Source: Undaria pinnatifida (lineage: Eukaryota > Sar > Phaeophyceae > Laminariales > Alariaceae). From it: a DNA stretch of 64,000 nt. The notes under the pieces were generated by a model. The model had not been told where the DNA came from. It saw only the letters and a list, made by a program, of their open reading frames with translations, and ran no database searches. Both the position numbers and the translations under genes were made by a program. The DNA is taken from contig JABAKD010000017.1 of the NCBI GenBank assembly GCA_012845835.1, positions 6,193,151 through 6,257,150 of the forward strand, written 5' to 3'. This document shows positions 12,020 through 23,244 of the stretch, piece by piece; position 1 is the first letter of the stretch; every line of letters starts with the position of its first letter.

Positions 12020-13030
12020 GGGGGGGGGGGCGTACTCATTTGTTGCTTGCCTCACTTATTTGACCATTGCCCACGCATGCCTCTCGAGACGGAGCACCGT
12101 TCCTACTCCTAAGAGAGACACCCCCAACATTTGGGCGCTCATTACGATTTTCCCACGTAATACACAGAAACCGTTTGCTTATCATATCCCCGTCCTATTT
12201 CGCCGTCTGCGGCCACCATTTATCTCCTCGGACAGCGATCGTTTTCTCGCTACTCTCCACGTCTACCAAATTTCTCCATGTCACATTCGTCTATTTTCCT
12301 CGTATCCTATAACACATCCCGTTCTTCCTCGAATATTTCACATTCTCCTACCACGTGAGTCCTGCTCTCTATTGTTTTGCCACACGGGCACAAACTTGTA
12401 GCCACGTCCTTCTCCAGACTACGTACATCTCTTTCTTATTTCTGTTAGGTCCAGGTCCCCTACTCGAAATCGCAGTTTCAGCTTTTTCGCGCAGTCCATT
12501 GGGCCTTACAAATAGGTTTTCATTCTAACATCTTCCCTCAACCCCCCTTATATCCCTACGTGCTTTTCCTTTTTCACCTAATTTCTTAGCGCTAACCTTT
12601 CCCTTTCCTCGATTAAATATTTCACATCTGTCTTGTACCCGCCAAGCTTCTCTATGGACAGCAGTGCCCCTTGTTGGTCTCCCTCTATATCCTTCCACAT
12701 GTTCTCCACTACGTTATCCCATCGTGTTCCAGCTCGCCCTTTCGTTACTTTCTCCCATGCAGCCCTATCAACTGTGGCTGGCGAACCTCCTTTCATCTTT
12801 TCTCGAACTACGTTGTCCCATCACGTTCAAGCTCGCCCTTTAGTTATTTTCTCCCATGCATGCAGCCCTATCAGCCGTGGCTGGCAAACCTCCTTCCATA
12901 TTTTCTCGAACTACGTTATCCCATAATGTTCCAGCTCCCCCTTTTCGATATTTTCTCCCATGCAGCCCTATCATTTGCGGCTGGCAACCGCTTTCCCGGC
13001 ATATTCCTTTGACCACGCATCCCTTTGGAG
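12020..13030 (-). mobile_element. Degraded non-LTR retrotransposon (LINE) 3' end
   Basis: The minus-strand frame reads a LINE-type C-terminal Cys-His region: CPCGKTIESRTHVVGECEIF at about 12330-12400, followed by WWPQTAK and NERPNVGGVSLRSRNGAPSR-like sequence towards 12070. Upstream are GGYKTDVKYLIEERERLALR (about 12585-12650) and KKLKLRFRVGDLDL (about 12450-12495). Several stops interrupt the frame, so the element is dead. At 12690-13030 a ~113-bp unit encoding ATxDRAAWEK..KGRAGTRWDNVVREKM is tandemly repeated about three times. No reverse-transcriptase core is present, so this is a 5'-truncated copy. Confidence 0.75.
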
Positions 13031-13037
13031 ACGGTAC

Positions 13038-13304
13038 CATCCCACCGTAGGGTTTGCAGTTGTTCGTTAGACTAAAGGTTTGTGAGTGGTTGAGCTCCTC
13101 AAGCGTGGGACTTTCGAATAGCACGACAATCGTTTTACGAGTGTGCTTGTTCCAGGACTAGGGCATAGGAATGTTGGTCCGTACCTGCGCGAACGAACGC
13201 CTTCGACGTCATGTCTAGGGGTGAGCAATATGATGACCGCCTCATGTCGGGAGCTCAAAAGAAAATTCTTAGAATCTGCTGCACCCCCGTCATGGCGTGG
13301 GATG
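13038..13304. mobile_element. MITE family C, copy 2
   Basis: Left end CATCCCACCGTAGGGTTTGC and right end GCACCCCCGTCATGGCGTGGGATG form imperfect TIRs. Interior blocks GAACGAACGCCTTCGACGTC and AGGACTAGGGCATAGGAATG match the other copies. It sits immediately beyond the donor site of the exon at 13329-13473. Confidence 0.8.
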
Positions 13305-13328
13305 GTTCAAACCGCACACGTCTCTCAC

Positions 13329-13473
13329 CGCTTTTCCGACGCCCTCGAGGCTAGTGCGCAGGCCTCCGCCCAGTATGTAAACCCTTAGGACTGATCGGCA
13401 GAGGGAAGGGTCCTCGACGCAGCGTCTCGAGAACTCCGTGGGATCTCTGGCCTCAAAAAGCGCCAGCTTCTGC
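13329..13473 (-). CDS. Possible internal exon of an unidentified gene
   Basis: A 145-nt minus-strand segment is bounded by TATAG acceptor and GTGAGA donor. It is open in one frame (1 base plus 48 codons) and encodes the QKLALFEARDPTEFSRR...LEGVGKA stretch. Codon use and composition look like protein, with mixed charged and hydrophobic residues and two cysteines. I do not recognise the family and found no partner exons. It could be a relic. Confidence 0.3.
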
Positions 13474-13796
13474 CTATACCTTTCCAACAAACAAATTCGC
13501 GACGCAAAAAGAAACGTCGAGAGGGAGGGAGAAAAAACACCAGGAGAGGATTGAATCAACATACGACCCTTTAGATCACGTTCAACATTTCCTTGACGAA
13601 AAAAAAAAGGCGAGAGGGGAAAACACCGGGAGAGGATGGATAGACAAACAAAATGAGTCAAACGACATGGAATAAAACATATGTCAGTTTTCGATTTATA
13701 CTGCTCATTTTTCGAATTCGCATCGATCTTTACGCCGTTACAACGGGAAATCTGATTTTTTGGGAATATTACTTGGAATTAGTATAGAAGTTGCCG
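13474..13796. other. Flank of the orphan exon, no other gene
   Basis: Two similar purine-rich segments lie at about 13512-13550 and 13595-13635 (GGAGAAAAAACACCAGGAGAGG versus GGGGAAAACACCGGGAGAGG). They may be a small tandem duplication upstream of the exon. Nothing else is seen. Confidence 0.45.
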
Positions 13797-14075
13797 GTCG
13801 CGCCGCTGGCGTATCAGGTTATCCTCGACCCTGGTATAGCTCAGTTTCGTGAGTTCGAGTGCCCCCGAGTGCACATTTGTGGAAAATTCGTAGGGACTTC
13901 TTCTTGAGCACTGACTTGCGGAAAGTGTGTGAAACAAAGAAAGAAAAAAAAAGGGGAGGGGCTTTGGGGCTTTAAAACGGCTACGCTGCGGCCGACCGCG
14001 GCAAAATATCCAAAACCTATGGAAACCAGAACCGGAGAGTAGAAACAAAACACGAGCTGACGACACCTGCAACAA
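13797..14075 (+). mobile_element. tRNA-derived SINE, copy 2
   Basis: The A-box-like TGGCGTATCAGG and B-box-like GTGAGTTCGAGTGCC sit at the 5' end in the plus direction. The CTTGCGGAAAG block and the ACCAGAACCGGAGAGTAG..GACACCTGC tail are shared with the copies at 5.2 and 55.2 kb. Confidence 0.75.
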
Positions 14076-14435
14076 AAATATCCTGTTGCAAGAGTTCCCA
14101 GCGACAGCGCAGTACTATTAACAACATATCAAGCTATTTTGATAAAAACTGTTTCAAAATACGCCAGCTGTGAGTTCGATCAATTTTAAGGGTCGGTACT
14201 CATCTTCGCATGCCGTGTGATACACACCGGCCTTGCGTTTTCACAAATGCATTACTTTTTGAATATATATATATGTACCCCTAAAGCTATTTGCGCGTTA
14301 CTGACAACGGCCTTAACTTCAAAATAAAAGTAAATATACACACTTCTCAACATCTGCGGGCGACAATACGAGGAGAAATATGCCGCCATAGGAGGCGTCC
14401 GCATTTTTTCGTTGGTGTAGGTCGGCCGCGGGAGG

Positions 14436-14603
14436 TGGTCGGTCGGTCGGTCGGTCGGCCGACCAGTCGGTCGGCCGGTCGGTTGGTAGATCGTTTGGTC
14501 GGTCGTTTGGTCGTTTAGTCGGTCGTTCAGTCGGTCGTTTGGTCGGTCGTTTGGTCGTTTGGTCGTCTGGTCGATCGGTCGTTCGGTCGGTCGGTCGATC
14601 GTT
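14436..14603. repeat. GGTC tetranucleotide array
   Basis: About 170 bp of GGTC/GGTT repeats with interspersed GATC and GTTT variants. Open frames run through it on both strands because of base composition; they are not genes. Confidence 0.9.
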
Positions 14604-15673
14604 ATCTCCGCTAATCAATCGCTGCGTAAGTTCGTCCGTCGGTAGGTATGAACAGTTAGGTAGACCAGTCCGTCTACACTTTTTTTTTAACGGTATTCAT
14701 ATAAATATACCGGTCGGTCGTTACACTCATCGGCACTTCAGTACCTAGGTTGATCGATCACTATGTACGCCCGTCGGGTAGGCGGGAGGCGGCAGGCACG
14801 TACGTTGGTGGTGAGAGAATTACGCCCGGTCTGTCACAATTCTTGCCGACCACTCGTCATATCGGTTGGTGTTATCTCGGTTGATCGGTCGGTATATAGT
14901 CCGACGGATAGGCGGTAGGTGTGTCGACCAGTCGAAAGGTGGGTAGGTGAGGGGTGTGGACCCGGGCCGTTCTAGCCACTTCTGCAGATATTCGGTAATC
15001 GAATAGCTGACGGTCAACGACCATTCCGACCGTTGCGTCAATCGGCCGATCAGCAGATCGCTGCCTCTCGGTCTACCCGACCAAAAAACAGGCCATGCAG
15101 CACACACAACATACATGATAAAGAATGCACCATACCATCCGGTTTAGTAGCACTAACGTACTAGGTGCAAACAGCCCCCCCACCCCCCCCATCCTCCCCT
15201 CCGCCACCCCCCCGTCCTCTCCTCTCCCCCGACCGCCTGCTGGTGCAATATAACTCCGCAAGCACCAGGGAGGAACTGCCCCCCTCGATTTCCGCCGTCG
15301 CCTCCACCTTCCCTCCCAGTCTCCCCGTTCACTCCTCCCCATTTCTCCCGTTAGTACGAACTACGTACAGTACGTGCCATGAACGAACTGCCCCCTTCCC
15401 CTCCCCCCTCCCTCCCTGGCTTCGCCCCTCAAGCCTCCGAACTCCTGGCACAGTAGTACAAACTACGCACGTCTCTCCCTCCCCCCTCCCCCCCCCTCGC
15501 GCCCCCCTCTCCTGTCCCTCTCTGCCCCTCCCTACGCCCGCCTCCTATCCTCTCACCCATGTATAAATGGTCGGCGAAAACTTGACGTGCCCCGTCCCGA
15601 CATGTAGACCTACGGTCTTACGTCTACGGCCATGCAAGAAAATGGCAATGAGTACCCGCTTCCCCCCCCCTAC
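14604..15673. other. No confirmed gene; pyrimidine-rich tract 15172-15560
   Basis: A long C/T-rich region (purine-rich on the minus strand) follows the donor of the zinc-finger exon at 15673 and lies in its presumed intron. Proline-rich plus-strand frames here are compositional. Later exons of the zinc-finger gene were not found. Confidence 0.4.
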
Positions 15674-17149
15674 CTGCTTGTCCCAGAGCGCGCGATGCCC
15701 GTATCAGACGCCCCTCCCCCCGCCCCTACCACCCCAGCCGCGTACGCGCGAACCCTCTTAAGCTGAGAGTTCTCCGTCTGTAGCGCGATATTTGTCCGAA
15801 GAAGCTCTTCCTCCTTCGGGCCAGCGTAAGCTAGGTGGGAGCGCGCGCACCGCACCCCCCACTCGCAGGGGGGCCTTGTCCAGGGGTCTTCCATCCAGAA
15901 GAGGTGCGTCTGGCAGGGGGCCATCTGCGCACGAGACGGTTGGAACGCATTGCGGAGAGTGGGTTGATTGGCATTGATTGGTTGATTGGTTGAGTGGTTT
16001 GTTGGGTGGTTGATTGATTGATTGAGTGAGTGATCGAAGTCGATATTGAGATCGATATTGGGATCGGCACTGGCATGCTTCATCCAGAGGCAGTGGATCT
16101 GCCAGGGGGCCATCTTGGTGGTGGGGTTTGCGTGGGGTGGGGGTGGGTTAGGGGTTGTTGCGGATTGGTGAGAATTAGATTGACATATTCACTGGTGTTG
16201 GGGATGAGAGTGGGTTGGGTTGGGTTGGGTTGGGTTGGGTTGGGTTGGGTTGGGTTGGGTTGGGTTGAGTTGGGTTGGGTTGGGTTGGGTTGGGCTGGAT
16301 CGAGGGTTGGGTTGGCCGAGACCCATCTAGAAGTGGCGGGCCTGGCATTGGGCTATCTGCGCTTGGGGTGGTTGGGGTGAGGGTGGGGGTAGGTTTTGGG
16401 GTAGGATGGGGGTGGGATGGTGGTGACTGTGGGGGTGGGAGTAGGTTGATATATTGATATTGATTGCTTGATTAAGTTTAGTGAAGACTGAGGTTGTGAT
16501 TGAGGTTGTAATCGAGACTGAGATCGGGGCGGAGTCAAGTCGGGTCGAGTGCGGTAGGGTTGGGTGGAAGTGCGTATTGGGGGTAGGGGTGGGTATTGGG
16601 GGTGGGGGTGGGTGGGGAGTGGGTTGGATCGGGTGTTGGGGTGGGGGTGGTGGTGGGAGTTGGAGATTGATTGAGATTGAGAAATTGGGATTGATATTGA
16701 GATTGAGATTGAGATTCGTGTCCGGCTCGTACATTGAGATAGAGCGAGATTGGGCGTGATATTGAGGTCGACTTTGACGTTGAGACTCAGTCTCAACATT
16801 GATATTGGGATAGGGATTGATTGAGGCTCAGAATTGAGTTTGAGATACAGACTGAGCTTTTGAGATTGAGAGAGTGAGATAAAAAGAAGAGATTGAGCTT
16901 GAGAGACCGAGACAAAACATGAGTAAAATAATTATTGAGGTTGAGCGGCTGTCAACCATGGTACATTAGAATACCATGTGCCATGATACAAGGGTTTGGG
17001 CTTCCACTCACCTCGTCCTTCGGAGCGTGTACCATGTGGCACTTGTCGCCCCGGAAGCAGTCGTTCAGGTGGAAAAACCTACCGGTGCCGTTTAAATTTG
17101 GCAAAATACAGAGTAATAGAACACAACCGCCGTCCGCCATTTCAGTCAC
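15674..17149 (-). CDS. CCCH zinc-finger protein, 5' part (two exons seen)
   Basis: Exon 1: 17149-17012 (ATG at 17149 or 17140; an alternative start of this exon is the TAG acceptor at 17079-17080). Exon 2: 15924-15674. The intron is 17011-15925, GTGAGT donor, GCGCAG acceptor, phase 0; exon 2 ends with a GTAGGG donor in phase 2. Exon 1 encodes a finger with RFFHLNDCFRGDKCHMVH (C-x5-C-x3-H core). Exon 2 encodes a second, PC-x15-C-EWGVR-C-ARS-H, then an amphipathic KEEELLRTNIALQTENSQLK segment likely to form a short coiled coil. CCCH fingers usually bind single-stranded RNA, so a role in RNA metabolism is inferred. If exon 1 starts at the internal acceptor, the first Cys comes from an upstream exon and the finger would be a canonical C-x7-C-x5-C-x3-H. 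The 3' exons are not identified. Confidence 0.68.
16065..16113 (-). pseudogene. Ghost copy 1 of CCCH exon 2 start
   Basis: AAGATGGCCCCCTGGCAGATCC.. on the minus strand matches the true exon start (CAG then ATGGCCCCCTGCCAGACGCA) 189 bp away, including CTCTGGATG. The acceptor reads AAG instead of CAG, and similarity ends after about 50 bases. Confidence 0.8.
16211..16295. repeat. GGGTT pentanucleotide array
   Basis: About 85 bp of TGGGT repeats in the CCCH gene intron, AACCC on the gene strand. Wider G-rich degenerate repeats continue to about 16640. Confidence 0.9.
16321..16356 (-). pseudogene. Ghost copy 2 of CCCH exon 2 start
   Basis: GCGCAG followed by ATAGCCCAATGCCAGGCCCG on the minus strand matches the true exon start 432 bp away, including the GCGCAG acceptor. 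It carries a TAG in frame after about 11 codons. It is more diverged than ghost copy 1. Confidence 0.7.
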
Positions 17150-18850
17150 TCAAAAAGCGTCACGACTCATTTCCAATCTCAAAGGCTATTCGTACAGAGT
17201 AAGTAGCAGGGGTCCCCCATTGAGGCGGTCTGAGTTAAAGCTGAATCCCGATAAAGGAGCTCAAAATCGGTTGGCGGGACTGAGGAATCGCGCGCGTAAC
17301 CTGGGACGAAACAACGCGGCTTCCCGCATAAGACGGTCGTATTGCTCTGGCGTACTGTACCACCATCTTACTGCTGCTGTGTGACCCCTGCAGCAAATGG
17401 CTTCAGCCGACGCTTGGTACTCGGCACACAAGGCACTGCTGTGCCTTCGCAAGATCGTGTGGTGCAACTGCGGTGTGTGCTGTTTGCGCTCGTGCGTGCC
17501 AGTACAAGGTACGAGCATTTCTGATTTACCTGGTAGCTGGTATAGGTTTACTCCGTTATCGTACTGCTTTTTATGAGAGGGTAACATAGACAACGATGTG
17601 TATGCACACGTCACTCCCTCGCTCGTCGCTTCCGGCGGGAACAACAATTCAGAGTATAAGAGCAACGGGCGCGCTAGTGCAACATGGTTACTCTTTCGCG
17701 GTGTAGTATACATGCATACAGCCTGGAACCAGCGGACAAACAGCAGCAGCATGCTCTACCCTATGATGTATCTTCCATCATCGCGTAAGATATAAATACC
17801 CTTCGTACGTACCCACTGCAGCAGTCACAGGCCATGGAACCGGCGCCACGATACGATATCTGCCATCTGACAGTCCAGTCACAAGGTATCCCAATGTCTA
17901 CCTTCCCAATCAACGCAAGACATAGGTAATGCTCAACGGAATGAGGGCTCTCACTTGCACGGCTTCTTGCTCGGAGCGCGCGAAACATCACGATCCTCCA
18001 TGTTAGCGGGACTGGCCGGTTTGTAGCTTGTCGTCCGTGCACAGCTTGCTTCTCTCTTCACCGCACCGGTAACATGTACATAAGAACGCCTTCAGTTTAT
18101 TTGCAAACCTATCTGCGGTTAAACGTTCAACAGATGCACTCACAAGCTAACGCCCTTGGATAAGGGCGCCAACCAATACAGGAGCAGCAGCGAAGGAGCA
18201 TTGCTCGGTGTTGAAGACAAGCGGGCTCGGGTGCACTGTCGGAGGTATCTTCTCTGGAAGCGAGCAGGTGAGGACACACTTCTAAATCGGGACGGGGTTA
18301 CCAAACCTACGAAGGTTTTTGAATTTCCCTCAAAAGTCCGCTCTATTTCTTTGCACACTCACTCGGGGCGAAGCCTCTAGCAGAGCTGCTCGCCCATATG
18401 CACCAGCAGTGCTCGGTGCCTGCATCATAGAGCGGTACAAGCCAGCTAGCTGTAGCTGTATCGGCTGGCCACCGTCTTAGCCTTTGCATCTGGTGATATC
18501 GGGACAGGTGTACGTGATCTCTTTGACGCCTGCTGTGCCAGCTTTCTCGAAATTCCTGGACGTTTGAACACACGATCGCGATCTACAAGAGACTGCTGGC
18601 GCCGGTTTTGCATGTGTTCTTGCTGAGTGCTGACCCGTATTGTCCCCCTCCGAACGGATAACAAGGGCCAACTACATCAGCAGTAGACTGTTTCATCTTG
18701 GGTGGCGTTCCACGATTGTTTTTGAAACCCTGGATTCGAAGAGATCTCGGCCAGGAGAATGCGTGGACGCATCCCATATTTTTTTTTTCAACCTTTTTTT
18801 TGAACTTTGGAGAAAGCAGCAATAAGAACTGGCAATACATGCAGAGGGTA
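17150..18850. other. No recognisable gene
   Basis: Several 60-160 codon open frames occur on both strands. None has family resemblance, periodic composition or coherent splice sites. An upstream exon or promoter of the CCCH gene may lie here. Confidence 0.4.
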
Positions 18851-18854
18851 GGGT

Positions 18855-19375
18855 TCTTCGCGGTGCGGTTTTTCCTCTAACGGTTCGGCGCAGTTCAGGC
18901 AGGTCGGTGTGGTTGACCGCACCGTCCTGCACCGCAGGTTCTACGATATCGGAAAACCGCACCGAACCGCACCGTAGGACATAAAATATAACCGAGCAGC
19001 ACCGTAGAGTTCACGACATCTAAAAAACGCACCGAACCGAACCGTGAGATTCCCGATTTCTTCAAACCGCACCGAACCGCGTTATAGTAATGCCATCAAA
19101 CCACACCGCATCGTATTCAAGATACGATGCCAAAAACCGTTAGCCCGATTATTTAACGGTGCCGTTAACCCTTTTACAACTGGAAACCCGTTTTCGGGGA
19201 CAAAATTACTTGGATTCAGTATAGGGAGGGGTTCGGGGGCTCTAAAGGGGTTGGCTTGAAACCATAGAAAACCGGCGGCTCCATCTCCCGCGGAACGGTG
19301 CAACAGGGGCACGGTTTCGCACGGTTCATGACGGTTTCTTCACGGTTTCGTGACGAAATTGTTCCCGCTAGGTTG
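18855..19375. repeat. Degenerate ACCGCACCGA-type repeats plus dispersed repeat
   Basis: CCGCACCGAACCGCACCG-like 5-6 bp words recur through 18855-19130, spaced by lines such as AGTTCACGACATCTAAAAAA. A copy of the AGAGCCCC/CAAGTAATTTTGTCCCC repeat lies inverted at about 19140-19255. CGGTTTCG-rich sequence follows to 19375. Confidence 0.65.
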
Positions 19376-20685
19376 GTTGATCTTTGTACGGATTATTCGT
19401 ACGGCGCACCATGGAGAAACAGCGGTTTCGTTATTAATAGCAGCGTGCCGCAAGAAAAGCCTTGAGCATCAAATCGTACGAAAACGCGGTTTTGTAGTAA
19501 AACCGATTCAATAGAAATAATTTACCAACATTAGACTACATATTATCACCTCAAATAATGAACATGAAACTTGCCAACGAAACTCGATATTGACATCAGC
19601 ACTTTTTAGAGTACACGATGTATCTTCCCTGAGATACGCAGATCATGTATAGATCATGTACAGACTATGTACAGATCATCAATCGTGATCTGATTTGCCC
19701 GACTTGTGAGAAATTCCGTTACATGTTCGATCAGACTGGTATCCCTTCCTCGGTGGCAACTACTGCTGTGTTTACTGGTGCTGCGCGCTATGCAGCAGCC
19801 TCATTCTGTAGATGATCTACTGACTGTATCAGCAGCCAGTATATACTGGATTGCACCGGTGTACTGGATTGCATCAGTGTACTGGGTTGCATGAATGATG
19901 GGACTCCTTAATGCAACAGCGTCGGAACACCATTCTTGTTTTTGCGATATATTTATTGTATATCTAGGCCATGGATTAGTTCATGGGGTTGCGCTTCCGG
20001 GCTTCCTCTAAATCAGTTTTTCGGGTGAGGTATAGAGTAGTTTATCAAGCCACCACCCCCTCAGAAGGCAACCTATGGTGAACGTCTGCCGTACAAGTGG
20101 CATGTGTCGTTGCTCAAGGTGGGTGTCTCCACGAGGTTGCAAGCCTTGCTTAGTTTGGCAAGATTGACGGGTCCATTTTAACCGATTATTACCCGTAAAT
20201 CGAGTTTTGGCGTTAAAAGAGAACTCAATTTAAAATTCCTATAAAAAATATCGCCGAGCGAACTTCGAAGGAAGAATTTGCCCGTTAACGGCATGAAAAT
20301 TCCGATTTGAGTGAACGATTCAGAGTGAACTTCCATCAATGACAACCAGCTCATACGATTGGCCTACAAATACCGAGCTTAACACCGTTGCTCTCCAGGC
20401 ACAACGGCACGACAATATCAGAGGGCACGAGGGCACGACCCACACGGCAGCACACAGCAGACACTGCTCGCTGTGCGCTGTGCTTGGCAGCGGTAGACAC
20501 AACCCAACCTTGATGCGGAGGCACCAAAGGGTAGCAGGGGAAGCATGGCGCGAACGCGCAACCTCAGGGGTAGGTGCTAGTGAGCCAGCGCTCCCGCGCT
20601 CTCTACGATGTGACCTGGTTCGCTGCTGCTGCGTGATGTCGTATTCGGTGCTGATTTTGTCAACCACCGTCGCTATACCACAACG
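19376..20685. other. No recognised gene
   Basis: No supported gene. At 20530-20600 the minus strand has TGGCTCACTAG and GGTTGCGCGTTCGCGCC, weakly like tRNA A and B boxes. This may be a decayed SINE. Confidence 0.35.
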
Positions 20686-20689
20686 CTGT

Positions 20690-21065
20690 CGCCGAAGCCT
20701 CCACCGCCACCGCCACCCACGCCGCATAGCCGCCGCGGCTGCTGCTGCTGCTGCTATGCGGTGGCGGCGGCTATTGTGCTGCGGCTGCGGTTGGTGTCTC
20801 CTGCATTTGTTTCTAACAAAATTAATAAAAAAAACTGGCTGTTCTGTGGTTGTGGTGATGATCGTGGTGATCGAGCCAAGCCGAGCCGAGCTGCTGTGCC
20901 GCAACTCATCTGGCGGGGCCATCGCCACCGCCACCTCCGCCTCCCCCCCCGCCGATGCTGCTGCTGCTGCGGCAGCGGCTGCGGTGCCGCTACTGCGCTC
21001 CTGCTGCTGCTGCTGCTGTGCTGCTGTTTGTCTGATGGTGTTGTGCTGGGCCTGCCCCTGTCGGT
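20690..21065. repeat. CTG/CCG trinucleotide-rich stretch
   Basis: Runs of GCTGCTGCT and GCCACC-type triplets produce poly-Ala, poly-Cys or poly-Gln frames on either strand. A GTGAGT donor-like site follows at 21063. It could be a low-complexity exon, but no flanking domain supports this, so I treat it as repeat sequence. Confidence 0.5.
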
Positions 21066-21309
21066 GAGTCTAGGTGCTACCGCACCATGTCTAAATTCAA
21101 AATTTGCTGCTGCCTCCCCGCTCCCCGCCTGCGATATGGAGGCCGCGTACGCCTTTTCTGCGATTCGTTCACCCCAAACACAACCAAAAGCTTGCCGGAG
21201 TGAATCTGGCCTTTTTCTAGAATGATGGAAGATTTTTTTGTGATTTTTTTTAACGCAAACACACGAATTCCAGAGTATAACACCCCCCAACTGTGTGCAC
21301 CATACCCCA

Positions 21310-22841
21310 CAGCAACAGTATACCCATCCGGGTGGTAATTATTTTCAAATCCTAAACGACCACCCGATTTATCACCCGGGGTGCGTAGTATACCCCCCCC
21401 CCCCGAGATATGGCCTCATGATCCATATCACACCCCCGACTGCCTAAAAGGCGGCACCTAAACTCCTTTGTAACCACAGCTATCACCCTCCCCCCCCCTT
21501 GTTATCACAGCTCTACAGTAAACCACCCGGGTGGTAAATACTCTAAAATCCCAAACGATCACCCACTTTGTCACCCGGGGTACGTGGTATACTACGCCCC
21601 CCCCACAGCAGTATACCACCCCGGGTGATAACCCACAACGTATTTTTTTATCCCCGAGGGTGTGTTATACTCTGTCATATGCGGTACTGGCCCTGTTAAT
21701 AATCCGAGGTATTGGTTTTAGGCTGATTTCTTATTTGAGAAATGGTACGTTCTACACTAGCGTAAGTATAACAACTTTTACCTCCCCCCACAGTATTCCA
21801 ACCCGGGTGATAAAGGTCCGTAATTGCTTTCTTTGTCGCAGGGGGCGTGTAATATTTGCTCTGTCTTATGCGTCTCTGGCCTGCTGATAAGCACCGCGGT
21901 ATTAGTTTATGGCTACATTTCTTGTTTGAGAAATGGTCGGTCCTGCAGTAGCTTTAGTATAACGACTGTCGAATTTCTTAATTCCACGCTATTTTTTCAA
22001 CTAAAGTTCTTGTGGCCCTCTTTCTTATGAGGGGGCCAGGCCGGTAGTGTACGGTATGTACTAGGGCTGCCAGCTGGCTGCAGTTGATGAGTCGTCTTGT
22101 TTAGTTGGAGAGCGGAAGTAAGCTAACCGATTTTTCTTTTTGAATCATTTCTCCCTGTTAAACTCACTGCTATCCACAGAATCACCAGTCAGATATAGTA
22201 ACATACATATATAGTAACATATGTGTGGTATACTACGCCCCCCCCACAGCAGTATACCACCCCGGGTGATAAAAACCCATAACGTATTTTTTTATCCCCG
22301 AGGGTGTGTTATACTCTGTCATATGCGGTACTGGCCCTGTTAATAATCCGAGGTATTGGTTTTAGGCTGATTTCTTATTTGAGAAATGGTACGTTCTACA
22401 CTATCGTAAGTATAACAACTTTTACCTCCCCCCACATTATTCCAACCCGGGTGATAAAGGTCCGTAATTGCTTTCTTTGTCACAGGGGGCGTGTAATATT
22501 TACTCTGTCTTATGCGTCTCTGGCCCGCTGATAAGCACCGCGGTATTAGTTTATGGCTACATTTCTTGTTTGAGAAATGGTCGGTCCTGCAGTAACTTTA
22601 GTATAACGACTGTCGAATTTCTTAATTCCACGCTATTTTTTCAACTAAAGTTCTTGTGGCCCTCTTTCTTATGAGGGGGCCAGGCCGGTAGTGTACGGTG
22701 TGTACTAGGGCTGCCAGCTGGCTGCAGTTGATGAGTCGTCTTGTTTAGTTGGAGAGCAGAAGTAAGCTAACCGATTTTTCTTTTTGAATCATTTCTCCCT
22801 GTTAAACTCACTGCTATCCACAGATTCACTAGTCAGATATA
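21310..22841. repeat. ~641-bp tandem duplication with CACCCGGGTG motifs
   Basis: From 21584 (GTGGTATACTACGCCCCCCC) the sequence repeats from 22225 with only scattered substitutions, ending near 22841 at CAGATATAGTAA. Within and before the units, ACCACCCGGGTGGTA-like partial palindromes recur (about 21328, 21365, 21528, 21572, 21618, 21797, 22258, 22447). Frames inside are short and repeated with the DNA; none looks like a gene. Confidence 0.85.
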
Positions 22842-23244
22842 GTAAAATGACGCGGGAAAAGATCCGCAACGAACTGACTGCTGCATGTTGCCAACTGTGT
22901 AACTGGTCGGCGACTTGTAGTTATCCGTATATCAGCCGTAGTTTTTGGCCAAAGGGGGGTGAGCCGCTGTGAGAGAGGCGATGGTCGTGAGTGATCCACC
23001 AACAGCTTGGCTTGCCGGTGTCGTGTGTGTGTGTGTGTGTGTGTTTTTTTCGATTCAGCGTAGGGCACACGCTCTCTTTCTCCTTTTCCTTCTTCCTTTG
23101 TATCACTGTTTTTTTTTTTTCCTCCTCGGGTTTGTACGTTGGTTTGATTTCCTGGGTGGCATGCGGTGTTCGTAGTCGGTTTCAGCTGCGAAACTTGAAA
23201 CGTTTGTACCAGTTTGGGCCTGGCACTCACGTACGCTGAGTTCC

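Noticed and set aside
12020-13030. Host gene encoding the Cys-His protein
   Set aside because: Several in-frame stops and the LINE-type C-terminal Cys-His layout fit a truncated, dead retroelement.
13797-13870. Functional tRNA gene
   Set aside because: A and B boxes are present, but the cloverleaf is not complete and the sequence continues into a tail shared with other SINE copies.
17261-17752. 163-codon minus-strand frame
   Set aside because: No recognisable domain, odd composition and no splice context; judged to be chance.
20320-21290. 200-240 codon frames with poly-Ala, poly-Gln or poly-Cys
   Set aside because: Open frames occur on both strands across triplet repeats and no conserved domain flanks them.
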